The notes: a model not told the origin generated them from the sequence alone. Counted from the stretch's first letter, positions 17,936 to 26,971 are shown. The stretch is DNA of 64,000 nucleotides from an uncultured Flavobacteriaceae bacterium (GCA_947495135.1 CANLXN010000009.1:52165-116164); one strand, 5' to 3'. Translations and numbers: made by a program.

Positions 17936-18916
17936 TTACGAATTAAAATATTCCCAAGTAACCTTCATCCCATCGGCCACAGAAAACAAAGGGTTGTACC
18001 CTAAGAGTTTTCGCGCTTTGCTAATATCGGCCAAAGAGTCTTTTACATCTCCTTTTCTTGGCGGTCCGTAGGTTGCTTCTATATTAACTTCTGAAATTTT
18101 CTTTAAGTCGTCCCAGAGGGTATTCAAACTAATTCGTTCCCCAAAAGCCACATTGAACACTTCATTTACAGCTTCATCTGGAGCGAAGAAAGCTCTCACA
18201 TTTGCTTGAACGGCATTTTCAACATAAGTAAAATCGCGAGTTTGCTCACCGTCTCCATTAATGGTAGGCACCTCCTGATCCTTCAAAGCCTGCATAAACA
18301 GCGGAATCACGGCTGCGTAGGCTCCTTTCGGACTTTGTTTAGGACCAAATACGTTGAAATATCTAAGGCCAATGGTCTGCGTATGATACGTCTTATGAAA
18401 AACATCCGCATACAATTCGTTTACTAATTTGGTTACTGCATATGGAGAAAGCGGTTTTCCAATATTGTCTTCTACTTTGGGAAGCGAAGGGCTATCACCA
18501 TAGGTAGAGCTAGATGCAGCATATACCAATCTTTTTACTGTCGGGCTATCATTTTGGGCCACCAACATATTTAAAAACCCAGCTACATTTACCTCATTAG
18601 AGGTAGCAGGGTCGTTAATAGAACGAGGAACAGAACCTAATGCGGCTTGGTGAGAAACATAGTCGATTCCTTCCATGGCTGCCTTACAAGTTTCAGGATT
18701 TCTGATATCTCCTTCCATGAGTTCGAAATGAGGGTTTCCTTCAAATTCACTTAAGTTATAGGTAAACCCAGTGGCTAGGTTATCAAGAACACGTACTTTT
18801 TTTGCACCGTATTTTAAGAGGTAGCCTACTAGATTGGAGCCTATAAAGCCCGCTCCACCGGTTACTAGAAAACTAAATTTTGATAGGTCTTGGGTATGGT
18901 ATGGGGTATTGAACAT
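17936..18916 (-). CDS. NAD-dependent UDP-HexNAc 4-epimerase-like (WbpP/TviC group)
   Basis: This is an extended short-chain dehydrogenase of 326 residues. The NAD-binding motif GGAGFIG lies at residues 20-26, followed by DNLATGFTYNL and the serine-tyrosine-lysine site SSSTYG with YAVTK at 159-163. The SxxYGDSPSLPK and GLRYFNVFGPKQSP blocks resemble UDP-GlcNAc/GalNAc(A) 4-epimerases such as WbpP and TviC. Its stop is next to the permease gene and its start overlaps the nucleotide-sugar dehydrogenase stop by 1 nt. The two enzymes together would give a HexNAc uronic acid donor, probably of the galacto form. The exact substrate is inferred. Confidence 0.85.
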   Translation of the reverse strand: MFNTPYHTQDLSKFSFLVTGGAGFIGSNLVGYLLKYGAKKVRVLDNLATGFTYNLSEFEGNPHFELMEGDIRNPETCKAAMEGIDYVSHQAALGSVPRSINDPATSNEVNVAGFLNMLVAQNDSPTVKRLVYAASSSTYGDSPSLPKVEDNIGKPLSPYAVTKLVNELYADVFHKTYHTQTIGLRYFNVFGPKQSPKGAYAAVIPLFMQALKDQEVPTINGDGEQTRDFTYVENAVQANVRAFFAPDEAVNEVFNVAFGERISLNTLWDDLKKISEVNIEATYGPPRKGDVKDSLADISKARKLLGYNPLFSVADGMKVTWEYFNS

Positions 18917-20211
18917 TATAATCTTCCGTCTATTAGGTTAGTATCTAAAAATGCTTTTACATCAAATACAACTGAAACATCGTTGGTGTATTCTTTTACT
19001 TTGAAGTCTTTAAATTCATTATGAGAAACCGTTAAAATAACTGCATCATAATTAGATTTCAAATTCTTTCTATCGGCAATTAATTTTTTACCAAAAACCT
19101 GCTCCACCTCAGCACCGTTGGCCCAAGGATCATGTACATCTACGTTTAAATTGAAATTTTCTAATTCCTCAATAACGTCTATTACTTTACTGTTTCGGAT
19201 ATCTGGACAGTTCTCTTTAAATGTAATCCCTAAAACAAGTACGTTTCCATTTTTAACTCTGGCTTCTTTCTGAATCATCATCTTAATCACCTCCTGAGCA
19301 ACATAACTTCCCATTCCATCATTCATTCGTCTTCCTGCAAGAATAATTTCTGGATTGTATCCTTCCTCAATCGCCTTTTGAGCTAAGTAGTATGGATCCA
19401 CTCCAATACAATGTCCTCCTACCAATCCTGGTGTAAACTTGAGAAAATTCCATTTGGTCCCTGCGGCTTCCAATACTGCTTGGGTATCGATCTCTAAAAG
19501 TCTAAATATTTTAGAGAGTTCATTTACAAAAGCGATATTAATGTCTCGTTGAGAATTCTCAATTACCTTAGCTGCTTCCGCTACTTTAATAGATGGAGCC
19601 AAATGTGTCCCAGCGGTAATAATAGACCCGTATAAGTTGTCTATATAGGTAGCAGATTCTGGAGTAGAACCAGAGGTTACTTTTAAAATTTTTGTGACAG
19701 TATGCTCCTTATCTCCTGGATTAATACGTTCTGGAGAGTAACCTACATAGAAATTCTTATTAAAAATCATTCCCGACTTCTCTTCCAAGATAGGCACACA
19801 CACATCTTCTGTAACTCCAGGATATACAGTAGACTCATAAATAACTACATCTCCTTCACTCATAACACTTCCAACAGTCTCACTAGCTTTCTCAAGAGGA
19901 ATAAGCACTGGCTGATTGTATTTATTAGTAGGTGTAGGAACCGTTACTATATACACACTAGCTTCAGCAAGATCATCTATTTGATCTGTGATCACCAAAC
20001 CAGTATCTCCAACAGTTAAAACACTCTCCAAATGGTCTTTCGCAATTTCCAAGGTATGGTCATCTCCATTTCTCAACTCTCCAACGCGCTTGGCGTTGAT
20101 ATCAAAGCCTATTACTTTGTATTTTTCAGCGAAGGCCACGGCCAGAGGAAGCCCAACGTAACCTAATCCTATAATTGCAATTGTAGCGTTATCTTTCATA
20201 TCGAAATCCAT
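18916..20211 (-). CDS. UDP-HexNAc 6-dehydrogenase (WbpO/TviB-like)
   Basis: The protein is a three-domain nucleotide-sugar dehydrogenase of 431 residues. It has the NAD-binding IAIIGLGYVGLPLAVAF motif (GLGYVG at 15-20), the PTPTNKYNQP substrate loop and the catalytic cysteine Cys268 in VGGHCIGVDPYYLAQKA. The family oxidises C6 of a UDP-sugar to a carboxylate in two NAD-dependent steps. Similarity of the substrate loop to WbpO/TviB suggests UDP-N-acetylhexosamine rather than UDP-glucose. A second ATG four codons downstream (20199) gives a start more like other family members. It supplies the acidic sugar for the polymer. Confidence 0.88.
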   Translation of the reverse strand: MDFDMKDNATIAIIGLGYVGLPLAVAFAEKYKVIGFDINAKRVGELRNGDDHTLEIAKDHLESVLTVGDTGLVITDQIDDLAEASVYIVTVPTPTNKYNQPVLIPLEKASETVGSVMSEGDVVIYESTVYPGVTEDVCVPILEEKSGMIFNKNFYVGYSPERINPGDKEHTVTKILKVTSGSTPESATYIDNLYGSIITAGTHLAPSIKVAEAAKVIENSQRDINIAFVNELSKIFRLLEIDTQAVLEAAGTKWNFLKFTPGLVGGHCIGVDPYYLAQKAIEEGYNPEIILAGRRMNDGMGSYVAQEVIKMMIQKEARVKNGNVLVLGITFKENCPDIRNSKVIDVIEELENFNLNVDVHDPWANGAEVEQVFGKKLIADRKNLKSNYDAVILTVSHNEFKDFKVKEYTNDVSVVFDVKAFLDTNLIDGRL

Positions 20212-20222
20212 TAAAAAGTAGT

Positions 20223-20816
20223 CTATTTATTAAATAAGGAAGCCCATAAATAGTTTATGTCTTTAAGTAGGCTCCAGTTCATTACATATTCTTTGTTTAA
20301 AACGACTTTGTCCGGCCAGATTACCTCATCATTATATTTTAATGGGTTCTCCTGTTTTAACAGCAGGTCATCTTCGTTTTTATATTTTAAAGTAGCTGGT
20401 CCAGTAAGGCCTGGTTTTACTTCCAAAATAATCCGATCTTCGCCTTTAAGCTTATCGGCATATCCTGAAATATCCGGTCTTGGACCAACCCAGCTCATGG
20501 TTCCTAACAAAATATTGAATGCTTGGGGCAGTTCGTCTAATTTTGTTTTTCGGATCCATTTTCCGAAACTGGTTTCACTTTCTTTAATTGCAACGGCATC
20601 TATATGATGATCTCCTTTAAGTGATCGAATCTTATACAAATTAAATTTCTTGCCTTGATAACCTATACGCTTTTGAACAAACAAACCATTTTTACCAGTA
20701 CTTAAGGTTGCAATTACGAGCAGCAAAATTAAAGGAAATATCACAAACGGGAGTACTATTAATGAAATAGATACGTCAAAAATTCGCTTGGTGATCTTTT
20801 GTTTCCCTGATAGCAT
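20223..20816 (-). CDS. initiating phosphoglycosyl transferase (small WcaJ/PglC type)
   Basis: This 197-residue protein is a bacterial sugar transferase with only one N-terminal membrane helix (SISLIVLPFVIFPLILLLVIATL), as in monotopic PglC-type enzymes. It lacks the extra four-helix region of full-length WbaP/WcaJ. Conserved parts include LFVQKRIGYQGKKFNLYKIRS and TKLDELPQAFNILLGTMSWVGPRPD. Members of this family transfer a sugar phosphate to undecaprenyl phosphate, the first step of the repeat unit. It lies between the autokinase and dehydrogenase genes, the usual place for an initiating enzyme. Confidence 0.87.
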   Translation of the reverse strand: MLSGKQKITKRIFDVSISLIVLPFVIFPLILLLVIATLSTGKNGLFVQKRIGYQGKKFNLYKIRSLKGDHHIDAVAIKESETSFGKWIRKTKLDELPQAFNILLGTMSWVGPRPDISGYADKLKGEDRIILEVKPGLTGPATLKYKNEDDLLLKQENPLKYNDEVIWPDKVVLNKEYVMNWSLLKDINYLWASLFNK

Positions 20817-20848
20817 ACATCGGTAAAAGTAAGATTACAAAAATTACA

Positions 20849-23311
20849 TTATTTGTCCTTCTTAAACTTGCTCTTCACGCGTTGCATGAAAGAAGGCTTT
20901 CTTATCTCCTCATGATATCCTTGTCCGTAGCCATAGCCATAGCCGTAACCATAGCCGTAACCATATCCATAGCCGTATTTAGCCTTACTTTCAAAGAAGT
21001 TAAGCACAAAACTCACATTGGCTACTTCTCCGTTTTTATATTTTTCGTTAATAAGACTAAACATCCCTTTCTTTGTATAGTTCTGTCGCACCATATAAAT
21101 AGTTGCATCGGCGAACTTAATCAACTCCAAAGAATCTGCCACCAACCCTAAAGGAGGGGAATCTAAGATAATATAATCGTATTTTTCTTTTAATTCTGAA
21201 ATGAGCAACTCCATTCTATCGCTCATTAAAAGTTCGGAAGGATTAGGCGGAATTGGCCCCGCAGTAATCACATCCAAAGAATCGACCATGGTTTTCTGGA
21301 TGATCTCATCTGAAGTAGCGTCGTTAATTAAGTAATTAACTACCCCTATATCATTGGTAATATCAAAATCTCCAAAAATTTTCGGCTTTCTTAAATCAAG
21401 ACCAACCAAAACAGTTTTCTTTTCACTCAGCGCAAAAACAGACGCTATGTTGATCGAACAAAATGTTTTTCCCTCTCCACTTATAGACGAGGTAACCAGT
21501 ACAGTTTTAGCTCCATCAATCCCCTGCTTTTTGTAAATAAACTGAAGACTCGATCGAATGGCTCTAAACGCTTCTGCTATGGACGATTTCGGCTTCGAAA
21601 TAACAGCCAAACTATCCTCCATCCAACTCTTTCCAATCACTCCTAAAATAGGAATCGTTGACAATCGCTCTATTTCTTTAATATTCTGAATTCGATTATC
21701 AAGCAGTACTCTCACCAAAACAAATAACAATGGAACCACTAGACCTAACAGAAAAGCAATTACATAATTAAGTTTGGTATTTGGGCCAATCTTTCCACCT
21801 CCTGTATCTTTTGCCGAGTCTATTACTAAAACATCGCTAACGTTAGCCGCTTTAACTAGACCGGCTTCACTTCTCTTAGCTAGAAATAAGTTGTAAGTTG
21901 ACTGACTCAAATTATAACGTCGCTCAATTTTTATAAGCTCTTGTTGTTCTTTTGGTAGCTTTCTTATTTGAGATTCATACTTGGCAATATCTCCATTAAC
22001 TCTTTCTAATTGTTGATTTTTGACTCCCTTGGAAGAATTTATATTCTCTAGTAACACTTTTTTAATCGCGTCAATTTGTCTATCGATATCCTTAAAAACA
22101 GGCGCTCCTTCCTTAAATGAATATTGAAGCTTGTTCCGCTCTTGCGCTTTCGCCACTATTTGCCCTACGCCACTTACAATACTCCCTTCACTAATTCCCG
22201 CTACAGATGGTGCGGGAATTTCTCGGTAATCTGACCTGTTAATAAGGTAGTCCTCCAGTGTATTATAATAATTCAATTCTTGCTGAATCTCATCCTCTAA
22301 TAAATCCAATGTATTAATTCGAGCATTAATTTCTCTTCCTTCTACATCGAGATTATATATTTCATTTTTATTTCTGAAATCGTTCAACTCATCTTCAACT
22401 TCTAGTAGTTCACCAGACTTCACTTGCAGGCTACTATCAATAAAACGTATGGTCTTGGTAGCAAACAAGTTTTTTCGATCCAACATATCCTCACTTAGAA
22501 CATTGACTGAAGTATTTAAGTAATCTACCAATTTGGCTTTGTTGTATCCCGACATTCGAAGTCGTAAAGCAGATGCACCCTTAGATTCAGGACTTACTGC
22601 CACTCCCATATGTTGCTTCACCGCATTGTCAAAGGCCGTGAAAGTAATATAATAGCTTTTTTTAGGGATAACATCTACCTCAGGATTGGGTATAATTGTC
22701 CCACTGAAGAATGGCAACGATATCTTTTGACCAATTCTAAACTCTTTCGAAAACTCTTGAACTTCTAAATATTTTCGCGCAGTCTCTTTCGATTGATTAT
22801 ATTTTTGATGCAACCTATTCCCACTAGTGGGTATCGACAAGGCTAAGTTAAAAGAAGTAGTATCGATAAAAGTAATCTTTAAGTTTTGGCCAATAACTTG
22901 GTAATTGTTTGTATCAACTTCTACAAAAAACGGGGTTTGCATATATGCATCCTCCAGCTGATATTCTCCTTCTTTTTTATAAGTAAGGTAATAATTGAGT
23001 CGTTCAACTACTTTCTCGTTATGAGATCGAGAACGCAACGTAATAATTGCTGTATTCACTTTATCGGTTGTACCTCCCCAATTAAAGGTTAAACTGGTAT
23101 TAGTGGTGAAAAAAGGATTTTGATCATCCTTAATGGCGATCATATTATCCACTTGAAATATATCTAACTTACGAACATTGTTATAATAAGCAATCCCGAA
23201 GGCAATAATCATAGTCACTAAAATAAGCGGCCAATATCCCAGCAGTTTAAAAAGAAAACCTTTAAAGTCGAATAACGACTGTACTTCACCTGAATCAAAT
23301 TCGTCACTCAT
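20849..23311 (-). CDS. Wzc-like polysaccharide co-polymerase and tyrosine autokinase
   Basis: The 820-residue protein has a Wzz-type membrane domain (first transmembrane helix about 26-43), a long periplasmic coiled region, a second helix about 515-537 and a cytoplasmic BY-kinase. Kinase motifs are Walker A SGEGKT (611-616), A' VGLDLRKP (636-643) and Walker B YIILDSPP (713-720). The tail has nine Tyr-Gly pairs (779-796) followed by GQGYHEE, an exceptionally regular tyrosine cluster. Cycles of autophosphorylation of this cluster control chain length and export in known systems. It overlaps nothing and starts 4 nt after the Wza-like gene. It works with that lipoprotein, yet the inner-membrane exporter here is of the ABC type. 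Confidence 0.92.
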   Translation of the reverse strand: MSDEFDSGEVQSLFDFKGFLFKLLGYWPLILVTMIIAFGIAYYNNVRKLDIFQVDNMIAIKDDQNPFFTTNTSLTFNWGGTTDKVNTAIITLRSRSHNEKVVERLNYYLTYKKEGEYQLEDAYMQTPFFVEVDTNNYQVIGQNLKITFIDTTSFNLALSIPTSGNRLHQKYNQSKETARKYLEVQEFSKEFRIGQKISLPFFSGTIIPNPEVDVIPKKSYYITFTAFDNAVKQHMGVAVSPESKGASALRLRMSGYNKAKLVDYLNTSVNVLSEDMLDRKNLFATKTIRFIDSSLQVKSGELLEVEDELNDFRNKNEIYNLDVEGREINARINTLDLLEDEIQQELNYYNTLEDYLINRSDYREIPAPSVAGISEGSIVSGVGQIVAKAQERNKLQYSFKEGAPVFKDIDRQIDAIKKVLLENINSSKGVKNQQLERVNGDIAKYESQIRKLPKEQQELIKIERRYNLSQSTYNLFLAKRSEAGLVKAANVSDVLVIDSAKDTGGGKIGPNTKLNYVIAFLLGLVVPLLFVLVRVLLDNRIQNIKEIERLSTIPILGVIGKSWMEDSLAVISKPKSSIAEAFRAIRSSLQFIYKKQGIDGAKTVLVTSSISGEGKTFCSINIASVFALSEKKTVLVGLDLRKPKIFGDFDITNDIGVVNYLINDATSDEIIQKTMVDSLDVITAGPIPPNPSELLMSDRMELLISELKEKYDYIILDSPPLGLVADSLELIKFADATIYMVRQNYTKKGMFSLINEKYKNGEVANVSFVLNFFESKAKYGYGYGYGYGYGYGYGYGQGYHEEIRKPSFMQRVKSKFKKDK
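20924..20977 (-). repeat. in-frame hexanucleotide repeat encoding (Tyr-Gly)9
   Basis: Nine units of TAYGGN lie at the 3' end of the autokinase gene and encode eighteen residues of alternating Tyr and Gly. Synonymous codons vary (tac/tat, ggc/gga/ggt), so the tract is less prone to slippage than a perfect repeat. Gain or loss of units would change the number of phosphorylatable tyrosines without a frameshift. Confidence 0.9.
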
Positions 23312-23315
23312 AAGT

Positions 23316-24110
23316 TTATAATCTGGTAAACAATAATAAAGTCGTTGCTAAAACTGAAATAATACTAAAAACGGTCGTAAACGACTGCAATCCGGTTGTA
23401 CCCGTTCCGATTGATTTCTGAGGTAATGGGTTAATGAGGATTTGATCGTTAGGCTGCACATAAAAATAGGGTGAGTTCATTGCGTCTATACTCGTAAGAT
23501 CAATATGATGCACCTTCTGTCCTAATGGATACTGACGTATAACAATTACATCACTCTTGTCGCCAGTAACGGGTATATCACCACTCTCACCGATCGCTTC
23601 CATAATAGTCGCCTGCTCTCTGTATATGATATTAGAGCCTGGCCTTCCTATTTCACCGTTTATGGTATATCTAATTCCAGAAAGTTTGACCGTTACAAAA
23701 ATATTTGCCTCTTCATTAAAAAAATCGTCCAACAATCTTTTTTCAATTTCATCTCTTACCTCAACAACCGTTTTTCCTAAAACAGGCACCTCTCCCAAAC
23801 TAGGAATGCGAACATTTCCATGAACATCTACCGTGAAACCATCATAATACAGACGTTCCTCTCGTGTAGCACTTATATTTTCATCTCCCACCGGATTAAA
23901 AATACCTACGTTGTCCTGATCCAAAGCTTTAATTCTAATACTCAACAAATCATTGATTTGCAGTCTGTACGGCTCCTGCTTCTTACGAACAGGAATAATA
24001 CTGTCTACTTTACTATCATTTTCTTGTAAATATGTAAGCTGCTTTTGAGAAATGCAGGAGACCAGTATTACTGCGGTCAACAAACATAATAACAGTGACT
24101 TAGAATGCAT
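23316..24110 (-). CDS. Wza-like polysaccharide export lipoprotein
   Basis: This 264-residue protein has a lipoprotein signal, LLCLLTAVILVSC, with the lipidated Cys19. It carries the polysaccharide export domain (EPYRLQINDLLSIRIKALDQD) and SLBB-like strands (YTINGEIGRPGSNIIYREQAT). A C-terminal hydrophobic helix (TTVFSIISVLATTLLLFTRL) would be the transmembrane part of an export pore. Bacteroidota Wza proteins are usually shorter than the E. coli protein, as here. It is the first gene of the 24-kb operon, and a -7 promoter motif is visible just upstream. Confidence 0.9.
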   Translation of the reverse strand: MHSKSLLLCLLTAVILVSCISQKQLTYLQENDSKVDSIIPVRKKQEPYRLQINDLLSIRIKALDQDNVGIFNPVGDENISATREERLYYDGFTVDVHGNVRIPSLGEVPVLGKTVVEVRDEIEKRLLDDFFNEEANIFVTVKLSGIRYTINGEIGRPGSNIIYREQATIMEAIGESGDIPVTGDKSDVIVIRQYPLGQKVHHIDLTSIDAMNSPYFYVQPNDQILINPLPQKSIGTGTTGLQSFTTVFSIISVLATTLLLFTRL

Positions 24111-24130
24111 AGAAGATTGGGTTTAATCCG

Positions 24131-24138
24131 CAAATATA
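24131..24138 (-). promoter_or_regulatory. candidate -7 element of the polysaccharide operon
   Basis: The minus strand reads TATATTTG here, matching the Bacteroidota TAnnTTTG consensus, 20 nt before the Wza-like start codon. I did not find a good -33 TTG at the usual distance. No other obvious promoter is seen between this point and position 335 in the same direction. Confidence 0.45.
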
Positions 24139-24214
24139 AACGAACCTGCGTAATAATGAAATATATTTTCCCGTAACTCCTTAAAAACCCTTTATTTTGC
24201 AGCAAATTACAAGG

Positions 24215-26086
24215 ATGAATTACCTCTCGGTAGAGCAAATATCAAAATCGTATGGAGAACGCGTTTTATTTCGCGATATCTCCTTTGGAATCAATCAAGG
24301 TCAGAAAATAGGATTTGTCGCTAAAAATGGTACTGGAAAGACGTCCCTGCTCAATATTCTCTCCGGGGCAGATGTACCAGATGAAGGACGCGTAGTCTAC
24401 AGAAAAAACCTCAACGTAGCTTTTCTTTCTCAAGAACCAGATTTAAATCCTCAACTGAGTATAGAGGAAACAATTTTCTCATCAGAAAAGCCTATCTTAA
24501 AAGTAATTGATGCTTACGAAAAGGCCCTTCTCAATCCAGATGATGCTGAAGCATACCAAAAAGCTTTCGACGCAATGGACTCTCATCAAGCGTGGGACTT
24601 TGAAACCATGTACAAACAAATTCTTTCTAAACTAAAGCTAGAGAATTTATCCCAAAAAGTAGGCAGTCTTAGTGGAGGACAGAAGAAAAGGTTGGCGATG
24701 GCCAACGCTCTTTTGTCACAACCAGAATTACTGATTATGGATGAGCCCACCAACCACCTCGACCTAGAAATGATCGAATGGCTGGAAAGCTTTTTTGCCA
24801 AAGAAAATATCACCCTATTTATGGTTACACACGACCGTTATTTCTTGGAGCGCGTGTGCAATGAGATGGTCGAATTGGATGAAGGAAGCCTTTACAGCTA
24901 TAAAGGAAACTATAGTTATTACCTGGAAAAAAGAGATGCCCGCATAGAGAACTTTGAGACCGAAACTGCTAAATCTAAACAACTCTACAAAAAAGAATTA
25001 GAGTGGATGCGTCGCCAACCCAAAGCGCGAACCACTAAAAGTAAATCGCGAATAGACGATTTTCAAGACATCAAATCCAGAGCTCATCAGCGCAGAAACG
25101 ATCATGAAATGGAATTGGAACTCAATATGGAACGATTGGGAACCAAAGTGGTCGAATTACATAAAATTTCGAAATCTTTTGACAATAAAGACCTCTTCAA
25201 CAAATTTGAATATAGCTTCTTAAAGGGAGAACGAATTGGTATTATTGGTAAAAATGGAACTGGAAAATCAACCTTCCTAAATATCATGACGGGAAGTCTT
25301 CAACCAGATTCGGGGAAAGTCGTGATTGGTGATACCGTAAAATTTGGCTATTACACCCAAAAGGGAATTACCATAAAGGAAGGGCAAAAAGTAATTGACG
25401 TAGTAAGAGACTTTGGCGATTATATTCCGCTTAAAAAAGGAAGACAGATTTCAGCACAACAACTGCTGGAACGGTTCATGTTTGACCGCAAAAAACAATA
25501 CGATTTTGTAGATAAATTAAGTGGAGGAGAACGAAAACGACTGTATTTATGCACCGTTCTTATTCGAAATCCTAATTTCTTGATTTTAGATGAGCCTACA
25601 AACGATCTAGATATTGTAACGCTCAACGTCCTTGAAAGCTTCCTAATGGACTTCCCTGGATGTCTTATTGTTGTTTCCCACGACCGCTATTTCATGGATA
25701 AGATTGTTGATCATTTATTCGTTTTTAGAGGAGATGGAGTAATTCAGGATTTCCCTGGGAACTATTCAGATTTCAGAATCTATGAAGATAGTGCGGCGAA
25801 AGAACCAGCCTTGGAAAGCAAAGAGCCTGCTAAAGCAAAAAACGATTGGAAAAAGGATACCTCAAAGGCAGCGCTAAGCTACAATGAGCAAAAAGAACAT
25901 GCACGCTTGGAAAGAGACATTGCCCAACTGGAAAGAGATAGGGAAGCACTTCAGAATAAGTTTGCTACAGAAAACTGGGACGCTGATGAGATCAACAAAC
26001 AATCTGCAAAACTGCAAGAAATGATTCATCTAATTGAACAAAAAGAAGAACGTTGGTTTGAATTGTCTGCCAAATTAGAATCCTAA
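24215..26086 (+). CDS. ABC-F ATPase, Uup-type
   Basis: Two ATPase halves are present without any membrane segment: the first with VAKNGTGKTSLLNIL and LSGGQKKRLAMANAL, the second with IGKNGTGKSTFLNI and LSGGERKRLYLCTVL. Both have intact Walker B DEPTNHLD/DEPTNDLD motifs. The linker after the first half and a C-terminal charged coiled coil (ARLERDIAQLERDREALQ) identify the Uup branch of ABC-F. These soluble proteins act on ribosomes or DNA rather than in transport. The first methionine at 24215 starts MNYLSVEQISKSYG; a TTG six codons upstream is possible but less likely. The gene is divergent from the polysaccharide operon. Confidence 0.9.
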   Translation: MNYLSVEQISKSYGERVLFRDISFGINQGQKIGFVAKNGTGKTSLLNILSGADVPDEGRVVYRKNLNVAFLSQEPDLNPQLSIEETIFSSEKPILKVIDAYEKALLNPDDAEAYQKAFDAMDSHQAWDFETMYKQILSKLKLENLSQKVGSLSGGQKKRLAMANALLSQPELLIMDEPTNHLDLEMIEWLESFFAKENITLFMVTHDRYFLERVCNEMVELDEGSLYSYKGNYSYYLEKRDARIENFETETAKSKQLYKKELEWMRRQPKARTTKSKSRIDDFQDIKSRAHQRRNDHEMELELNMERLGTKVVELHKISKSFDNKDLFNKFEYSFLKGERIGIIGKNGTGKSTFLNIMTGSLQPDSGKVVIGDTVKFGYYTQKGITIKEGQKVIDVVRDFGDYIPLKKGRQISAQQLLERFMFDRKKQYDFVDKLSGGERKRLYLCTVLIRNPNFLILDEPTNDLDIVTLNVLESFLMDFPGCLIVVSHDRYFMDKIVDHLFVFRGDGVIQDFPGNYSDFRIYEDSAAKEPALESKEPAKAKNDWKKDTSKAALSYNEQKEHARLERDIAQLERDREALQNKFATENWDADEINKQSAKLQEMIHLIEQKEERWFELSAKLES

Positions 26087-26173
26087 ACTTCTAGTATATT
26101 TACAGCTCATTTACACACCCTTGAAGAAATAATACCAGGACAATAAGTGCAGTTTGACTGGGTTACCATTGAC

Positions 26174-26947
26174 ATGTTTTACCAAATAAAATCATATCTA
26201 AAATTTCTTTCCCGTTCTAGCAACCAGCACGGAGTACATTCTCCCTTTGTATATAACTTGATCACTAAATGTTTCTACGATCGGACCAATTTCGAAGCAT
26301 ATAAAACGCTCCAGCAACACAGAAGTAACCTACTTAAAGACCCATCCAGTATTGAAGTAACCGATTTTGGAGCAGGGTCTAGAGTATTTAAATCCAATAC
26401 CCGAGCAGTAGCCGCGATTGCAAAAAATGCAGGTATCAGCAAAAAAAGACAACGATTATTAGTTAGGATCGTCCGTTATTTAGGCTCTTCGGAAATTTTA
26501 GAATTTGGGACTTCGTTAGGAATGGCAACGGCCGCGTTATCCTTAGGAAACCCTTCGGCTCAAATCCAAACCGTTGAGGGCTGTTCCAATACTGCTTTAA
26601 AAGCAAAGGATGCGTGGAGAAAATTTCAGTTAAAAAACATACAGCTTCACCAGAAGAAATTTGAAGAATTTTTAGACACAGCTAACACTAAGAACTACGA
26701 TTTGGTCTTCATCGATGGCAATCACAATAAGGATAGAACGCTTTTTTATTTCGAATCACTTTTAGAAAAAGTAAACAACGATAGTGTTTTTATATTCGAT
26801 GATATTTATTGGAGCTCGGAAATGACCGCTGCATGGCAGGAAATTATTGCCCACCCGCAGGTTACCGTAAGTATTGACACTTTTCAGTGGGGATTAGTGT
26901 TTTTTAGAAAAGAACAACCTAAACAACATTTTTCCATTCGATTGTAA
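26174..26947 (+). CDS. class I SAM-dependent methyltransferase
   Basis: The protein has the SAM-binding glycine loop ILEFGTSLGMATAALSLG, then QIQTVEGCSNTALKAK for the ribose-binding acidic residue. LVFIDGNHNKDRTLFYFESL resembles O-methyltransferases of the catechol/caffeoyl-CoA type. The N-terminal ~100 residues (SSNQHGVHSPFVYNLI) are a conserved Bacteroidota extension. A GTG at 26147 would add nine residues; the ATG at 26174 gives the more usual start FYQIKSYLKFLSR. The substrate is unknown. It lies between an ABC-F gene and the LolD-like gene in the same direction. Confidence 0.75.
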   Translation: MFYQIKSYLKFLSRSSNQHGVHSPFVYNLITKCFYDRTNFEAYKTLQQHRSNLLKDPSSIEVTDFGAGSRVFKSNTRAVAAIAKNAGISKKRQRLLVRIVRYLGSSEILEFGTSLGMATAALSLGNPSAQIQTVEGCSNTALKAKDAWRKFQLKNIQLHQKKFEEFLDTANTKNYDLVFIDGNHNKDRTLFYFESLLEKVNNDSVFIFDDIYWSSEMTAAWQEIIAHPQVTVSIDTFQWGLVFFRKEQPKQHFSIRL

Positions 26948-26971
26948 CAAGTGTGTTATCTTTACGTCATA
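26942..26971 (+). promoter_or_regulatory. candidate ECF-type promoter upstream of the LolD-like gene
   Basis: TTGTAACA (26942-26949), a 15-nt spacer and CGTCATA (26965-26971) lie 54 nt before the ABC gene. The motif resembles those next to both ECF sigma genes in this window (36815-36845, 36946-36976 and 40841-40870). The first box overlaps the stop codon of the methyltransferase. Confidence 0.4.

Noticed and set aside
20924..20977. Possible CRISPR-like or non-coding repeat
   Set aside because: The units are contiguous, 6 nt long, in frame with the autokinase gene and encode Tyr-Gly; there are no spacers.
20882..21151. Plus-strand frame opposite the Tyr-Gly repeat (alternating Ala/Ile)
   Set aside because: It is a shadow of the autokinase tail; the repetitive composition comes from the hexanucleotide repeat.
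335..24110. Presence of a Wzx flippase or Wzy polymerase among the membrane proteins
   Set aside because: The polytopic proteins here are accounted for by the ABC permease, acyltransferase-3 and the MBOAT fragment; none has the Wzx or Wzy layout.
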